This document shows, piece by piece, positions 13,628 to 25,746 of a stretch of 64,000 bases of DNA. The notes under the pieces are model-generated. The model worked only from the letters and a program-made list of their open reading frames with translations. It was not told the DNA's origin and searched no databases. Within the stretch, counting starts at the first letter, position 1, and every line of letters starts with the position of its first letter. Both the position numbers and the translations under genes were made by a program. The DNA is from Diprion similis (lineage: Eukaryota; Arthropoda; Insecta; Hymenoptera; Diprionidae). The stretch covers positions 8,556,001 to 8,620,000 of the forward strand of contig NC_060112.1 in the NCBI RefSeq assembly GCF_021155765.1, in the 5' to 3' direction.

Positions 13628-13802
13628 CCTCTGTAGAAAGAATACTTCCGCAGTTGATTCCAATGTAGACGAAGGTGAGGTATCGACTCGACGCGTCGAC
13701 ACCTGCGATGCAATTTTGCACACCAAGGGATTATTGAACACGTCGACGTGCTTGGATGGGCAACCATCGTCGACATTGCAAGCAAAACAGCCAAACATAT
13801 AG
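13628..13802 (+). CDS. Possible orphan 3' coding exon, unknown product
   Basis: A frame that opens at about 13,556 runs through a good acceptor (pyrimidine tract, then CTCTTCAG before 13,628) to TAG at 13,800-13,802. The deduced peptide is hydrophilic, rich in Ser, Thr, Asp and Gly, with three Cys (for example VDEGEVSTRRVDTCDA near its middle). I do not recognise it. It lacks a credible start codon, so if real it is the last exon of a gene whose earlier exons would lie between it and the satellite, or were lost when the array expanded. The reverse strand is also open over the same bases (13,595-13,798), which weakens the case. It could be chance. Confidence 0.25.
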
Positions 13803-14276
13803 AAATAATTTACACATGTTATGTCACATATTCAAACGCTATGTTACATATTATGTCAACATATTCTAAAAGTCGAGGAGACTACAAACTATTTGCCCTC
13901 ATTTGTTGTGATACTATTTGTATTCTGTAGTAATTATATTACTGCGTAGAATACGAGAAATACATTAACATATTAATTTGAATCGTGTTTGTCATCAAAT
14001 ATTTGAATAATTTGTGCTTTTTGCATTTTATTGAACCATTGTTGTGTTTTTTCGGGTTTGTATGGGTTGTCTCGAAATTACTTACAAAATTAAAGACTTA
14101 TTTCAGAGTACATACAAAAGATGCTCCGTGATTAATAATCGAAATTTTGAGGAAATGTCAACTGTTCGGGAAAAATTAAATGAAATAACAGTTATTCTCA
14201 ACGTATTTCAGATTTTCCATTTATTTTTATTAAGTAATGAAATTTTTTTATGGATGTTATAAATTTATGCGAGAAT

Positions 14277-14546
14277 CTTGTCTGTTCGTAGTCGGTAATT
14301 TACTGCTGGAAACTTTCAGTACGGAGAGCCTCCAATCTGGTACATTTCATATTCTTGGGTAGTGCGAAGTAAAATTTTAGACTGGCAACACTGTCTATCC
14401 GTGACCGTGACCATAACACTAGCCTAACCTAAAACCTCTAAATCGGGGTGCGTTCAAGTCATCTTTCGTATTTTGATTTAAGGGAAAGGGGTTGTCAGTA
14501 TAGTTGAAGCGTGTAAACTAGGTCTGAATATTCCGTGAGAATAATT
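14277..14546 (+). promoter_or_regulatory. Likely promoter and 5' UTR of the HIG1-domain gene
   Basis: This is the stretch immediately upstream of the HIG1-domain start codon. It is somewhat less AT-rich than its surroundings and contains TAACCTAAAACC-type pyrimidine/purine motifs near 14,422 but no clear TATA box. A housekeeping, TATA-less promoter is inferred from position. No transcription start can be fixed from sequence alone. Confidence 0.35.
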
Positions 14547-14933
14547 ATGTCGGTTCCAAATGAAAATTTATCCGAGCTGGATTGGGTGAAGCTACGCGAA
14601 GACATGGACAACGTCGCTCGCGGGCCTGAGACATTCATGCAGAAATTTAATCGGAAATTCAAAGAAGACCCTCTGGTACCGATTGGTATTTGTTTGACAT
14701 ACTTTATTAAATATTTTACAGATACCCTTAAGTTTCAGAATTATTTCTCAATGCTACTCACAACATTTTCAGGCTGTTTCTTGACAACCGCAGCTCTATC
14801 CTACGGACTCTACTGCTTTCAAACAGGGAATCGTCAAATGTCACAGTATATGATGCGAGCCCGTGTTGCAGCCCAGACTTTCACCATCATTGCATTTGTA
14901 CTTGGGATGGGTGCAGCCGCCAATAAGAAATAA
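14547..14933 (+). CDS. HIG1 domain family protein (HIGD2A-like), two exons
   Basis: Proteins of this family sit in the mitochondrial inner membrane and help assemble cytochrome c oxidase and respiratory supercomplexes. Exon 1 is 14,547-14,685 and exon 2 is 14,773-14,933, separated by an 87-bp intron (ATTG|GTATTT ... TTTTCAG|GCTG). The intron is a multiple of three without a stop, so an unspliced frame also reads through, but splicing restores the family core PLVPIG-CFLTTAALSYGLY. The product is 99 residues, close to the usual size of about 100. It has the diagnostic Q-x3-R-x-R-x3-Q motif (QYMMRARVAAQ, residues 71-81) and two hydrophobic segments at about 45-62 and 80-95. The N-terminus is acidic/amphipathic. 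I chose the ATG at 14,547 because the upstream in-frame GTG would add only four residues. It is tail-to-tail with the rhotekin gene. The type 2 assignment rests on overall resemblance and is less certain than the family. Confidence 0.93.
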   Translation: MSVPNENLSELDWVKLREDMDNVARGPETFMQKFNRKFKEDPLVPIGICLTYFIKYFTDTLKFQNYFSMLLTTFSGCFLTTAALSYGLYCFQTGNRQMSQYMMRARVAAQTFTIIAFVLGMGAAANKK

Positions 14934-15350
14934 AGACCGGCTGACTTGTATATTGTGCGGAGTTAGTTGCGTCACAATAAGATAGTAATCTCTACGCATT
15001 TTTTGGAGTTGTATTACCTACACATTTGCAATGATATTTTGCGAGCACGAGATAAGTTACTAATTGTAAATCATTATTTAAACCATGTATATTGTAAAAA
15101 TAAAACAAATTTTTGTTTTCATAAATCAATATTTAAAAATAGGTATATAGTATGTAATTCCTATAGGTTTATGACAGCCTATTTGCTTTCCAAGGACATA
15201 TTTTGTTGGTTGACTGTCATCATCTAAGGTTTGATTTGTATTTTACTATCTGCTTTTAATATTGTATATGTAATTACATGTACTTTTTAAATCTTTAATA
15301 CCAATAATGAGGTAGCAGAATAAAATTATTGGCACGCCTTTTCTTTGATA
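14934..15350 (+). other. 3' UTR of the HIG1-domain gene with poly(A) signals
   Basis: AT-rich sequence follows the TAA. AATAAA hexamers occur near 15,099 and 15,321; the former would give a 3' UTR of about 190 bp and the latter about 410 bp. The frame called open at 14,967-15,227 looks like chance. Confidence 0.5.
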
Positions 15351-17231
15351 ATTAATAAAAACTAATATTTATAAATACTCTGCTTTATTACAATTGCATT
15401 ATACACATATTACTAAATCATAGATGTAATTTTATTCAGATTGTAATTATAGTGATACAGTGTACTTCTCAATTAATTGCAATCTTTTCTACGCTACACA
15501 TACACACTACCGTAATGGCGATGAAAAATTACGTACAAAAAGGTCCTAGTATCAATATCGGAGAAAATTTTTATTTATAATGTATACGTACTAGCATTCA
15601 AGGAAACTAGAAGGAAAACCATATTGTGTTATTACATTTCAAAAATTGCAAGACAAATCCCCCCAACTGTATCATAAAATCATAGTTTTGAATCGTTATT
15701 TTTTTCTTACAGGTATGCCACTTGAAGCAATATTTTTCACACATCGTGGAAATAAACAGTTATGTATATAATTTTACTGTAGAAAAGATTAAGAAAAGGG
15801 AAAAAAACGAAATGGAGCTCTTTTTCATATACGATGTATAATATGGCAGCTTGATACGATTACATAATATACTATAAACTAATGAGTTGAGTTGTACAGA
15901 CGAATATAATGACTCTCATTTTGCATGTTTCGTATATATTACTGAATAGTACTTTACGCGGTAATTAAACGGTTGTAAATTAAATGCTCTAAAAATAATT
16001 TGACAACAATAAGTAAATACCAATGCTGTGAAATAGTGGAACAAACCTTTAAAAAGAGATGACTGTACCACCCCGCTCTTCTTTCTAAATGAATCTGATT
16101 TTCAGCTCTATATGAGAGATGACCGATGAGTATGATCAACTATATTTTCCTCTGTACTTTCTTTAGCAATAAAATTAACGAAACTTATTGCATCATCATC
16201 ACAACTTTGCGAAACACCTACAAAACTTTGTCCTGTATCTCTAACAACTTGATTTGTCAAAAAGAAAAACACAACAAAAAGAAACAAAAGAAAAAAAAAT
16301 AGAAAAAAGTTTACCATCATCATTCATCTTTTGTCCAAGTCATACTATAAATTGATGAATTTTTTTTTTTTTTTTTTTTGAAGGGCACTTCGTAATTGGA
16401 CCACTTAGTTACAATTCATACTGAAATACTAGTTATTTGTATGACAATTTAATTTATTATTAGATCAAATGCTGATACCTTCTTCGCGATGCTCGCCCAA
16501 TGCAAATAAACGCGCAGTTTATTTGTGCGAAACTGAAGACGAGGTGTGAAAAAGTAAAAAAATGTTTGTACCTACATTATGCATACACACATTATACATA
16601 CCTATGTAGAAAACAATATCATACTGTACTTTTCAGACATTTTTTATATTAATAATCTCGATATTTTTGTGTATTTCTTTTTAAAGAAATATTACTGAGT
16701 ATTGATTACAAAATCCGTCTCCTGCAACGAGATTGTCCTCTCGTACATTAAATAACGGACGAATAATATGTGCATTTTAATTATTTGTTTTTACGTTTTG
16801 AAATATTATCATATCTTTCAATATGCCTCGGAGGTGCAATGTCTATGATAATCAAAAATTGACTACAGCCTTTCATGTGTTGAACACAACAGCAATTACT
16901 TTATATGCTGCGAAATGAACGACTTATATTGCCGTGGTTATGCTACATAATTTAAAAATTATTTCTTTCGATTCTTATTCACATTACGCATAGTCAAGTA
17001 AGAAAGATATATAGAACAATCAAACGAACAACAAGGTTCGCGTCCCCGTGGAAAGGTCAATTTCAGTGAACTAGACCAGGGCAAAATGTCTTTGACCGAA
17101 ATCGAAAGATTTTTCTTAATTAATCGTGACTTCCGTGCTCCAAGTATTTCTCATCCAAAAAGTGAAAAGGATTATCTTACACGGTTACTCGAATGTAGAA
17201 AAGTTGAAAGGTCGATACAATTATCACATGT
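15351..17231. other. Convergent intergenic region and rhotekin 3' UTR
   Basis: This AT-rich DNA lies between two genes that converge. It should hold the minus-strand 3' UTR of rhotekin; TTTATT on the plus strand (AATAAA on the minus) occurs near 16,453. A T-run of about 20 lies at 16,360-16,379. Apart from the small minus-strand ORF at 16,108-16,323 I see nothing coding. Confidence 0.4.
16108..16323 (-). CDS. Candidate small single-membrane-span ORF, 71 codons
   Basis: The frame begins with three consecutive ATG codons and encodes a strongly hydrophobic stretch of Phe, Leu and Val at residues about 4-22. A polar tail with an acidic cluster (CDDDAISF) follows and ends at TAG. This is the layout of a small membrane micropeptide, but T-rich DNA produces Phe/Leu runs by chance and I recognise no family. 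It would lie downstream of the rhotekin stop codon on the same strand, possibly inside that transcript's 3' UTR. An overlapping second frame (16,139-15,954) is also open, so a frameshifted or spliced arrangement cannot be excluded. Confidence 0.2.
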   Translation of the reverse strand: MMMVNFFLFFFLLFLFVVFFFLTNQVVRDTGQSFVGVSQSCDDDAISFVNFIAKESTEENIVDHTHRSSLI

Positions 17232-17437
17232 TTAATCGTGACTTTTGTTTGAGAATGGCCAATGTGATCGCAGGGTCGCGCTGCCTGATTTTCTGGCCCC
17301 ACTGGTACTTAATGATCGCGAACGAAGGCTTGGAGGGCTGCTTGTTGAACTGCAACTGCTCAAACTGGTGCTAGGAGTCAGCCCAAAAATCTCGTGGACA
17401 GTTGGTCGTGTCGCTGCGTAATCTGTTTCAACAGATT
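17232..17437 (-). CDS. Rtkn: Rhotekin coding exon 8 (Ser-rich tail and stop)
   Basis: Acceptor TCTTCCATAG|AATCTG. The leftover G of exon 7 plus AA gives Glu in phase, joining TPLI to ESVETDYAATRPTV. A tail rich in Ser/Thr and Arg follows (for example SLRSRSLSTSGARKSG), ending SNKSHD and TAA. Low complexity makes homology weak, but the phase agreement and sustained open frame support it. Confidence 0.85.
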
Positions 17438-20400
17438 CTATGGAAGAGGAGAAAAAACTCGTAAATTCTTAAATGTAAAGACAAGTTCATACTTAGAATT
17501 TATGGCGATGCCAATAACCAATATTGCAGGATTTCGGATCATTCTTGAGTGTAGCGATAAAATAAAAGTTGTTTATGGGGTCAACGACTCCATGTTATTC
17601 GGTAAAATGTAATCTGAATTGCATAAATGCAGACGGATTCGAAATATCCCATAGTATCAAAATCCATACAAAATTTAATTAGTTTGATTGCCATGTAACT
17701 GACTTTGCAAGCAAGCTATTTCAGATTTCAATCGATTTCTATGGCAAGCGCGATTTATTATTAATTTCAAATTGTTAAATGTCACAAGAAAAGTCTATTT
17801 TTTTACTGGATTCAGTTCAATTTCAGAGGAAGTGGGAAACGAGTATAGTATCGGCTCAAGTCTTCATTGAATAGGCGAAACCAAACGTACCGATCAATGG
17901 CGTTTCGTCGTAAAGGGATCCCTGACGCTTGTTGCTGATGAATGAATTTCTAGCACTTTCTATAGATGGAACATCTTGGATAGTTTCAGCGGCATGCCTC
18001 CACCTCAAATGATCCTTTGCATGAGCTACGAGTTGCCTCAACCATTTCTGTGCCTCGTCAGCAGTTTCTAATCTTAAAGTCGTTATTTTTTCAGACCCCT
18101 CAATCGTATTGCTGATTCGTAGCTCTCTGGATGAAGACTTTGACCGTTGAATTAACGTTTCCTGGAGGAAAATTGGAGGATGATTATTTAATAAACATGA
18201 ATAATGTCAAATAAAAATTTCTTCTGGACATTTTCATATTTTCAAGATTTACCCTGTTGATCGGCACGATGCTGAATGGACTTTGCTCCTCGTCAGCGAG
18301 TTTTCGCGAGTCCCAAGCCTGAAGTGTAAATCTTTGGATTCTTGCCCAGCAGGTTTGTCCGTCAAGGATGATGCTGCCACTGCATGCTTCTTTGGTAACA
18401 CATTCCGGTTGCGCAGCCAGCCGGCAGCAGAAGTGCCCGAAGAGCGGCAATGAGTGATTTTTATTTTCTGAAATAAATAAAAAAATTAATTTTCTGAATT
18501 AAAGTACCACGTGACGATAGCTAGGATGGGAAGTATATACTAATTGGTTTTCCAAGTTTGTTAATTATTGACACTTCAATTGACACTTGATAAATTGTCA
18601 ACTTCAATACTATTTTATAACAATCCATAATAGTATAATGGCAAAAATGATTACTAGTCTCTTACCTAAGTTGTTTAGAATAAGGTCGTGCGTGTGTATG
18701 TTGTCATCTGTGTCGTCTAGAGTCAATCTTGCAGATGCCATTAATTCAAAATGTGGTCCACTGAAATAGGAAAACATTCTTGTTAGTGGTATTTCACCAA
18801 ACCACCATTCTGTGCTGATTGAACGCAGATGAACTCTTGAACAATTATACTTCATAATTTCTAATAAGGCTTCCTATTTTTATCTTTTTGATAACGTCTC
18901 GAAGATTCACAGAATTACGTAAACCTCTTCACTGCCCTAAGAACTCCACAAAAGACCATGGAAACTTTATAAAAATTCGACATTTTTTCGATTGCCTATA
19001 TTATAGATACAAAAAATCAGATTAAGAAGATGTCCATCTTTACCGATCGTGTTGAATGTCACTTATTTCGACTATTACCTTATCGTAGGAATTCACATTT
19101 TCTGGCCTTCTTTTAGCATGAACCTAAAAAAGTGTTTGGATATTTTTGTTAAGCATTGCACTCTGTGTAATTGCGCAGACTGCGGCATTTTCACATCAGT
19201 GATGCGTAGGCTTTGATAATATTAAATAAGAGTGACATTTTACTCGATCGGTAAAGACTAACTGTAGCATCATTTTAAATGCGTTTCATGTAATCATCAT
19301 CTATCAAACTTACATTTCTCCAGAGTTTAATTCATCCCTAAGAGAGGCAGCGAGTCTTTTTCCAACTGTTCGGGAAATGGAAGAGTGAATGGACCGTTTG
19401 ATTCTACGGGGCGTGCTTGCGATGCTCAAATCCTCCTGCAATATGTGGCTGTATATCTCCAGCGTGACCTCGAATTCGGCTGGCACGTTGTTGCTAATGA
19501 AGTATAAAACAGGAATTATAACCAGCCATCGGCGGCACATTGTACGAACGTCGGTACAACAAATCGACGCCACTCATAAATGTAAAGGAACGAAACCACT
19601 CCATAGAAACGAGGAAAAAGAAGCAAATATACTCACAAGATAAGTACATCGGGGAAGGTTACATCGGTAAGTGCCCTGTCTACCGGACAAAGCAAGGCCG
19701 TATCGTGGATTTCGGTCCCAACGCGTGCCAGGCAGAATACAGCGAATCGTCGATAATCACCCCGGTTCTTGAAGTGATCTGAATCCCTCCACATCAATGG
19801 TATTCGGAGGTCCGACAGTGAGACTCTTGCCGCACTTACGGGTAAACTGCACACATCGATGTTATATATTGGTTCAACGTCGTGTCATCATTCTACATAT
19901 TTATTGCTTAATATTATTGAAATTGCGAAACGATAGGTATATTGAAATTCAAAGATTCCTATTAGGGCTGAAGCCTGTGCGATTAATCGGTTAATCGGCC
20001 TTTCCAATTAATCGTTTCTTCGAATATTCGATTATTTATTGTTACTATTAATCGATTATTCGCACAGTACTAGTTTTTATTAAAGCGTTATTTAAACTTA
20101 TTTAGCTCATGCTTTGGTCACTTGAAAAGATTATTAAAATGAATGTTATCATGGAAAGTATTCACAAGAAAAATAATTATTATTATCAACATTACGTATA
20201 AACGCTAAGAAGCATAGTTATTTTTCGCATATATGTAAGTATAATTGTAATTTACGACAATTGTGATTACATATACAACAATGAACGGCTTATAGATGTA
20301 GTAAAAAAAAAAAAAAAAAGTTTTCCTCCACATAAGATTCGGTATAAACATTCCAACTAAAAGCCTTGCATGCTTCGGAGCGAAACTCGATGTGAAGTCT

Positions 20401-23400
20401 TGCAAAGTATAATTTTTACCGTACATTTCATTCAAGTTTTCTCAAAATAGTGGTGAGAAAAATTTTTAAAAGAAAACCAACGAACCAACTCGAGTCGACC
20501 GAAACATAATATTTTCAGCTATTCAGCACAAAGATTATGGACGATGGAAAAATTTAATCGAAAAAGAAAAGAATGGCGTTAAGCGGGAGATTATCGTCTA
20601 TAACGGAATATTCACCTAGGCTTGTTAGATGATTCTTTTTTACGTCGTTGAAGCTCCGCCATGTAGGCTGACATGCGTTCGTTAGATGTGAGCAGGGCTC
20701 TGGCGGCTTCCAGGCTTTGAGCGCGATGTCGAGCCGCTGCCAAAAGCCTTGCTGATCCTTCTCGCATTTTGATCTCGACTTCGATCTTCTGCTCGAGATC
20801 ATATTCCTGCAACATTAGGTAAAAAATCAAATTACATTTACCGAACGAAATAAATTGCCCGAATTACTCAAGCATCGAGTATTCAAGATTACACTCGTAC
20901 TGGTGCAGGTATGCGTACATCAATAATTGCGTAACACGAAGTATAGTGAAAGTGTACGCAATTACATAAGGACAAAAACGCGAGTGCGAAATTACGATAC
21001 GAGATATTTAGGTCGAGCCGATTAGGAAAACTGTGTCAAATGATCCCTGACCCATTTTGTCCGGCTAACTCTGGATGTCCCGGTAATACAGGATTTTTTA
21101 TGCAATTTGAGCCAATTTTATCGACTGCCTATTGAAGGTTTTTTCGTGATTCGCCAGATTCCACAGTTTCGTAATTTTCATTCCATACGTTTTTTAATAT
21201 AAGTTTTTTTGCTGCCTAAAAATGCAATCTTTCAATGCAGTATATTTTCTGAATACGATGTAGTGGAAATTTGCATATTCCTTATACATTGATTGTTAGA
21301 ATAGGTATACATGCAAATAACTTCGCCAGTATTAATATTCTCAGAGTAGGTTATACTTTTTCCTGGATTTTTCAACTCGATACTAGATTTTTATACTAAC
21401 ATAGCCCATATTTTTAGCGAGTTCTCTTAAGTGCTAGCCGGAAAGAATAACTCGCAAGTCTTTACTAACGTAAATAAGCCGTTGTTTCCTCTCTAAACTC
21501 AATACCGCAAATATCCGTAAGGAGTTAGGAGAAATTCAGAGATCGCTCGTCCAAGAAGACGACTCAGAATTTCTGAATTGCACAAAAAACAAACATTATC
21601 ATAATTATATGAGTTTCTGTTTTTTGTTTTCAATTTTCGCACTGCAAATCTCTGGGGATTGTTTTTTCATCGCTATATAACCATCGATTACTTTTTTCGG
21701 ATCGTCTTCCAGACAGTTCGTGGTGGATGGTAGGATGAAAACATTTAAATCTGCGTCGCAATCCACGTCGACACGCGGCTACACACGTGCCAATGCCTAC
21801 ATACCTACACATGTATAGATATACAGATATACCACAAATTCCTCACATTCGCGCATCTGCTGGGTTTTCCCTTTGACTGATGCACCGCGTACGCAATCGC
21901 CTTCCATTACCGCGCATGTTCACTAAAAATTTGTCTTCGATTACTTCTGCAGTAAATGAAATTTCTCTAAATCCGTTAAGTGGTTGAAAAAAGGGAATTA
22001 TCTCAGATTCTCGAGAAAGTTAATATTGTCGTTGTATTTAAAGATATATCGGGAATAGCCTATAATGAGTTCCTTAGAATAAGAAAAAAAAAAACTAACG
22101 ATTTTGTAAATTATACCCTTATTTTTGAATTGTAAAATAAAGTAAAATTAATGTTCGAATATATTCTACAGTATACGTAGAATTGTCTGAATGGCCTATA
22201 TAGGCCAGTAACTATTATACCCATTCTGTGATCCATGAAAATATAACACTTGATGTATAACTAAACATGTAAATATTCACAAACGCCAACGTGATGTAAA
22301 CATTTACGGTTGCTTTAATAAAAACTTTATTAGACTGATAATTGTCTAATCATTTCTTTCCTTTCCTTGCGGAACATGTTTTTTCTTCTATCATCAGTCT
22401 AATTAAAATCTTCATCTCAATTTGTGGGCATTCAAAACATGTTTTTTTTTTTGCACTGATTTGTCTACAACTAGATTCTCAGGGGTTCTTCAATCGGCTT
22501 GCCGATTCCAATATTCTGACTTTAATTGGTTCCAATTTGATATGAGACAATAATACTAAAATAAAAACCAAAACGTGGCGTTAAATGAAAAGAAAAGTAA
22601 GTATACGAATTTTTTTTTTTTCAAATAAAACAAATCGATCATTTGACATACATAACAATTTTAGACTGGAGCGAACATTTATTGTAATTATTCCAAGGCT
22701 TGGAAGATTCTGAGAAAAATCCAATGTAATACCGTTTAAAGTGTAACGAATATGTCTCTGAATTTTCCAGCTTTAAATCTACGTTACAATTTAGTCAAAC
22801 TCATAGAAAATTACAGAAAAGTGTGTTAATGGCACCTTGTTTGCTGCAATTAGGTTTTTTACAGACACATTAGTGTTCCAGGAATCGGATTGTGTAAAAG
22901 GAGAATAACAACTGAATTTTAAGTGCTCATTTACCGTATATTTTCGTAACTGTTAATCTGAATAGAAAATATTTGATGGCAAAGAAAAATCCTCTATAAC
23001 ATATACGTATTCACCTATAAACCTTAGACCATTTATTATCGCCCAGTGTAAATTATAACGGTTGATCGAACGTTCAATCGATTGAAAAGTCAAGTTAAAC
23101 TGAGTGTGAAGAGAACTGAAGAAGATATATATCGGATGTACCGGTGTGTTCAAGAATATTATTATGCTCACCGTCTGGTTCAAAGCAGCAGCCAAAAGAC
23201 GCATCTTGGATATTCCAAAAATACCTGGACGCAAAGAGCGTGATGTTCCTCAGCTGCAGAGTAGAGATAAACGAGATCCGGTGGCGATAACGGAGCGAAA
23301 AATGTATGACGAGTAACAATGGTAATAGTGATTAAAGAGAAGAGGAGTTATAAAGACTTTTCGATTTCTTATAATCGTCCGGAAACGACGTCGCCGACGA

Positions 23401-25696
23401 GGAGTCACTCTGGTGTTGCAGTGTGACTAATCCGATCGACTTCCTGCGGCAAACTGTTTGCTCTGGTTCTCGCCTCGCCGCCGTACGAGCCGCGAGTGTA
23501 TATAGTTTGAAATTATAGACGAAAGAAAGAGAGGAAAGAGAGGAAAGAGGAAGAGGAAAGAATCCAACACTTTTCAGAATTGAATTGTAAAAAAATGTCC
23601 AGCACGCACTTTCGCGTGGCATGCAAAAAATCGTCTCGGGTCGCTGATATTCGCGTATTGTGGGTGTACCTGATAATGCAGGTATTGCTGCATACTGTCG
23701 CACGATGCACGATGTGTGTAATAAGCAAAATCTAAAATTAAAACCAACCGTGTTGCAAATTATTTATAACTTTACTAGGATAGGTTTAATCAAATTTGAT
23801 ACATATTTTCTTTACCGACAAACTTACGACGTGACGTCGAATCGCACGCTTGGAAGTTGTGCAATTTTTCACATCTTGCATATCTCTGTTCAACAGTCAA
23901 TCAACGTAAGAATAAAGAGGCCGGTGACATCGAACTAACTGGCAGATATCTGCGATATCTTTTCGCCATGAGATTAGCTGTCAACTTTTTAGTCCAAAAA
24001 GGATATGAAATTTGATTTTATCAACCGACTGTAGATTTTCGTCTTGATACTTGACACGTACTCGACTGTATAATACCTTTATCGAGCAACTTGTCAATGG
24101 ATCAATCATCTTTTATTTAAGAGGATGCTATAGTCTGTCTTTACCAACCGTATTGTTCGTCACTTATTTTTACTATCATCAAAGCTTGCGTATGACTGAC
24201 AGAAAAATACCGCAGCCAGAATAAGAATACGTACCCAATAAAGGTTTTGTTTTACCCAACGATAATACTAGGATATGGAATTCCTGTAATTGAATTACCT
24301 GGCGTTGTTTTGGCATCAACCACTTTTCACATCAGTGCTGCGTAGGCTTTGATAACAGTCAAAATACCCAAGTGATATTTTTCTCGGTCGGTAACGATTG
24401 ACTGTGCAGATTTCTCTCAACCTTACCGAAAACATGAAAAATGACAGTGTAAATAAATTCTCCACACATTTGTAGCACCTCACAGACTATTTGGAAAAAC
24501 TTTGATTCTCGTACGAGATAGCTAAGTTACCCGTTGCAGGCTTTTCAATTCAATTCAAAAAACTTTTTTCTCAAAATTTTTCTTTTGGCAACAAAATCTA
24601 GGGCAGTATCATCCGTATACAAAAACGAATTGGCAAATTTTAAAAGAATTTCGCGGGTTGAATGAAATGTAAAGGCTGCAGGATGCACAAAGAATGCTTC
24701 ATATACGTGTATATATATATTCATCTAGATAAATTGTCAATTACTAAAAATTATTATTATTTTTTTTTACATTGTCACTACATTGTTGCATCTTATCTCA
24801 GGCTGATATAGTGCATAACGAGGTCTTTCGATTCTCGTATTTATAATAAATTGTACAGAAAGAGGTTATGGTGAGCTGCTTTCTTCTCAGGTTCGATTAG
24901 ACAACTACATCTGCCATAATATTGCGTGCGCACATGATACCTACGTTGAATACCCTACAAGTGCATCTATATTTCATTTTCAATTGGCCTCTTGGCCCGC
25001 GTTATAACAATTATTTATAACGGTGATCAACGTCCGCGCAACATTGGACGCTTTCGACCTGTTTCAATATTTATCATGACTGCAAAATTTCTATTGGGGA
25101 AGAGAAACTATTTGACACCGGACATAGCGAGGGGATAATATTAACGTCATCGAAAATTCATCTTCTCTTCTTTCCTTTCCATTCTTATCCTATAAAATTA
25201 TACTTGCAAACTTTGTCAAGTTTATCACGTTGTCACAGGTGTAAGGTCAGAATAATTCTGCTACACTTCCTTGGATATATTTGGCTTCAAAAATATACAG
25301 GTTATAGCGTGTATAACTACACTGACTGCGAAAGGAAATTCAATGCCGGAGGCTCGCAGAATTTTTCTTCACAGCAGCATTCGCGGCTGTTCCATTCGTT
25401 AGCTGCCTGCAGGCAGAATGCTCGAATTTCGCAAGACAGGGAGCTTGGGGTTATATACTTATATATTCCTATACAGTTAATCAAGAATCAGCAATTTGAC
25501 CGTAGTCAAAGTGGCGTGATGCCACGCACGCGACGATTCGAATTTCACTCCCCTGGAATACGAAGCCGCTTGCGGAAGCGCGAATTATTTCAATTCATTA
25601 ATAAAACTGTGAGTATAATACGAAAGTGAGGAAAAACATACGGCCCTGATTAATCGCTATGCTTTTGGCCGATGAGTGAACTTGTTCATTTTTCCT

Positions 25697-25746
<50 letters not shown>

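Noticed and set aside
14547..14933. Reading the HIG1-domain gene as one uninterrupted exon
   Set aside because: The unspliced frame inserts 29 residues into the conserved PLVPIG-to-TTAALSYG core; canonical splice sites remove exactly that insert.
25204..25629. 141-codon plus-strand frame
   Set aside because: Starts at TTG, no recognisable domain, and lies within the rhotekin intron without good splice sites.
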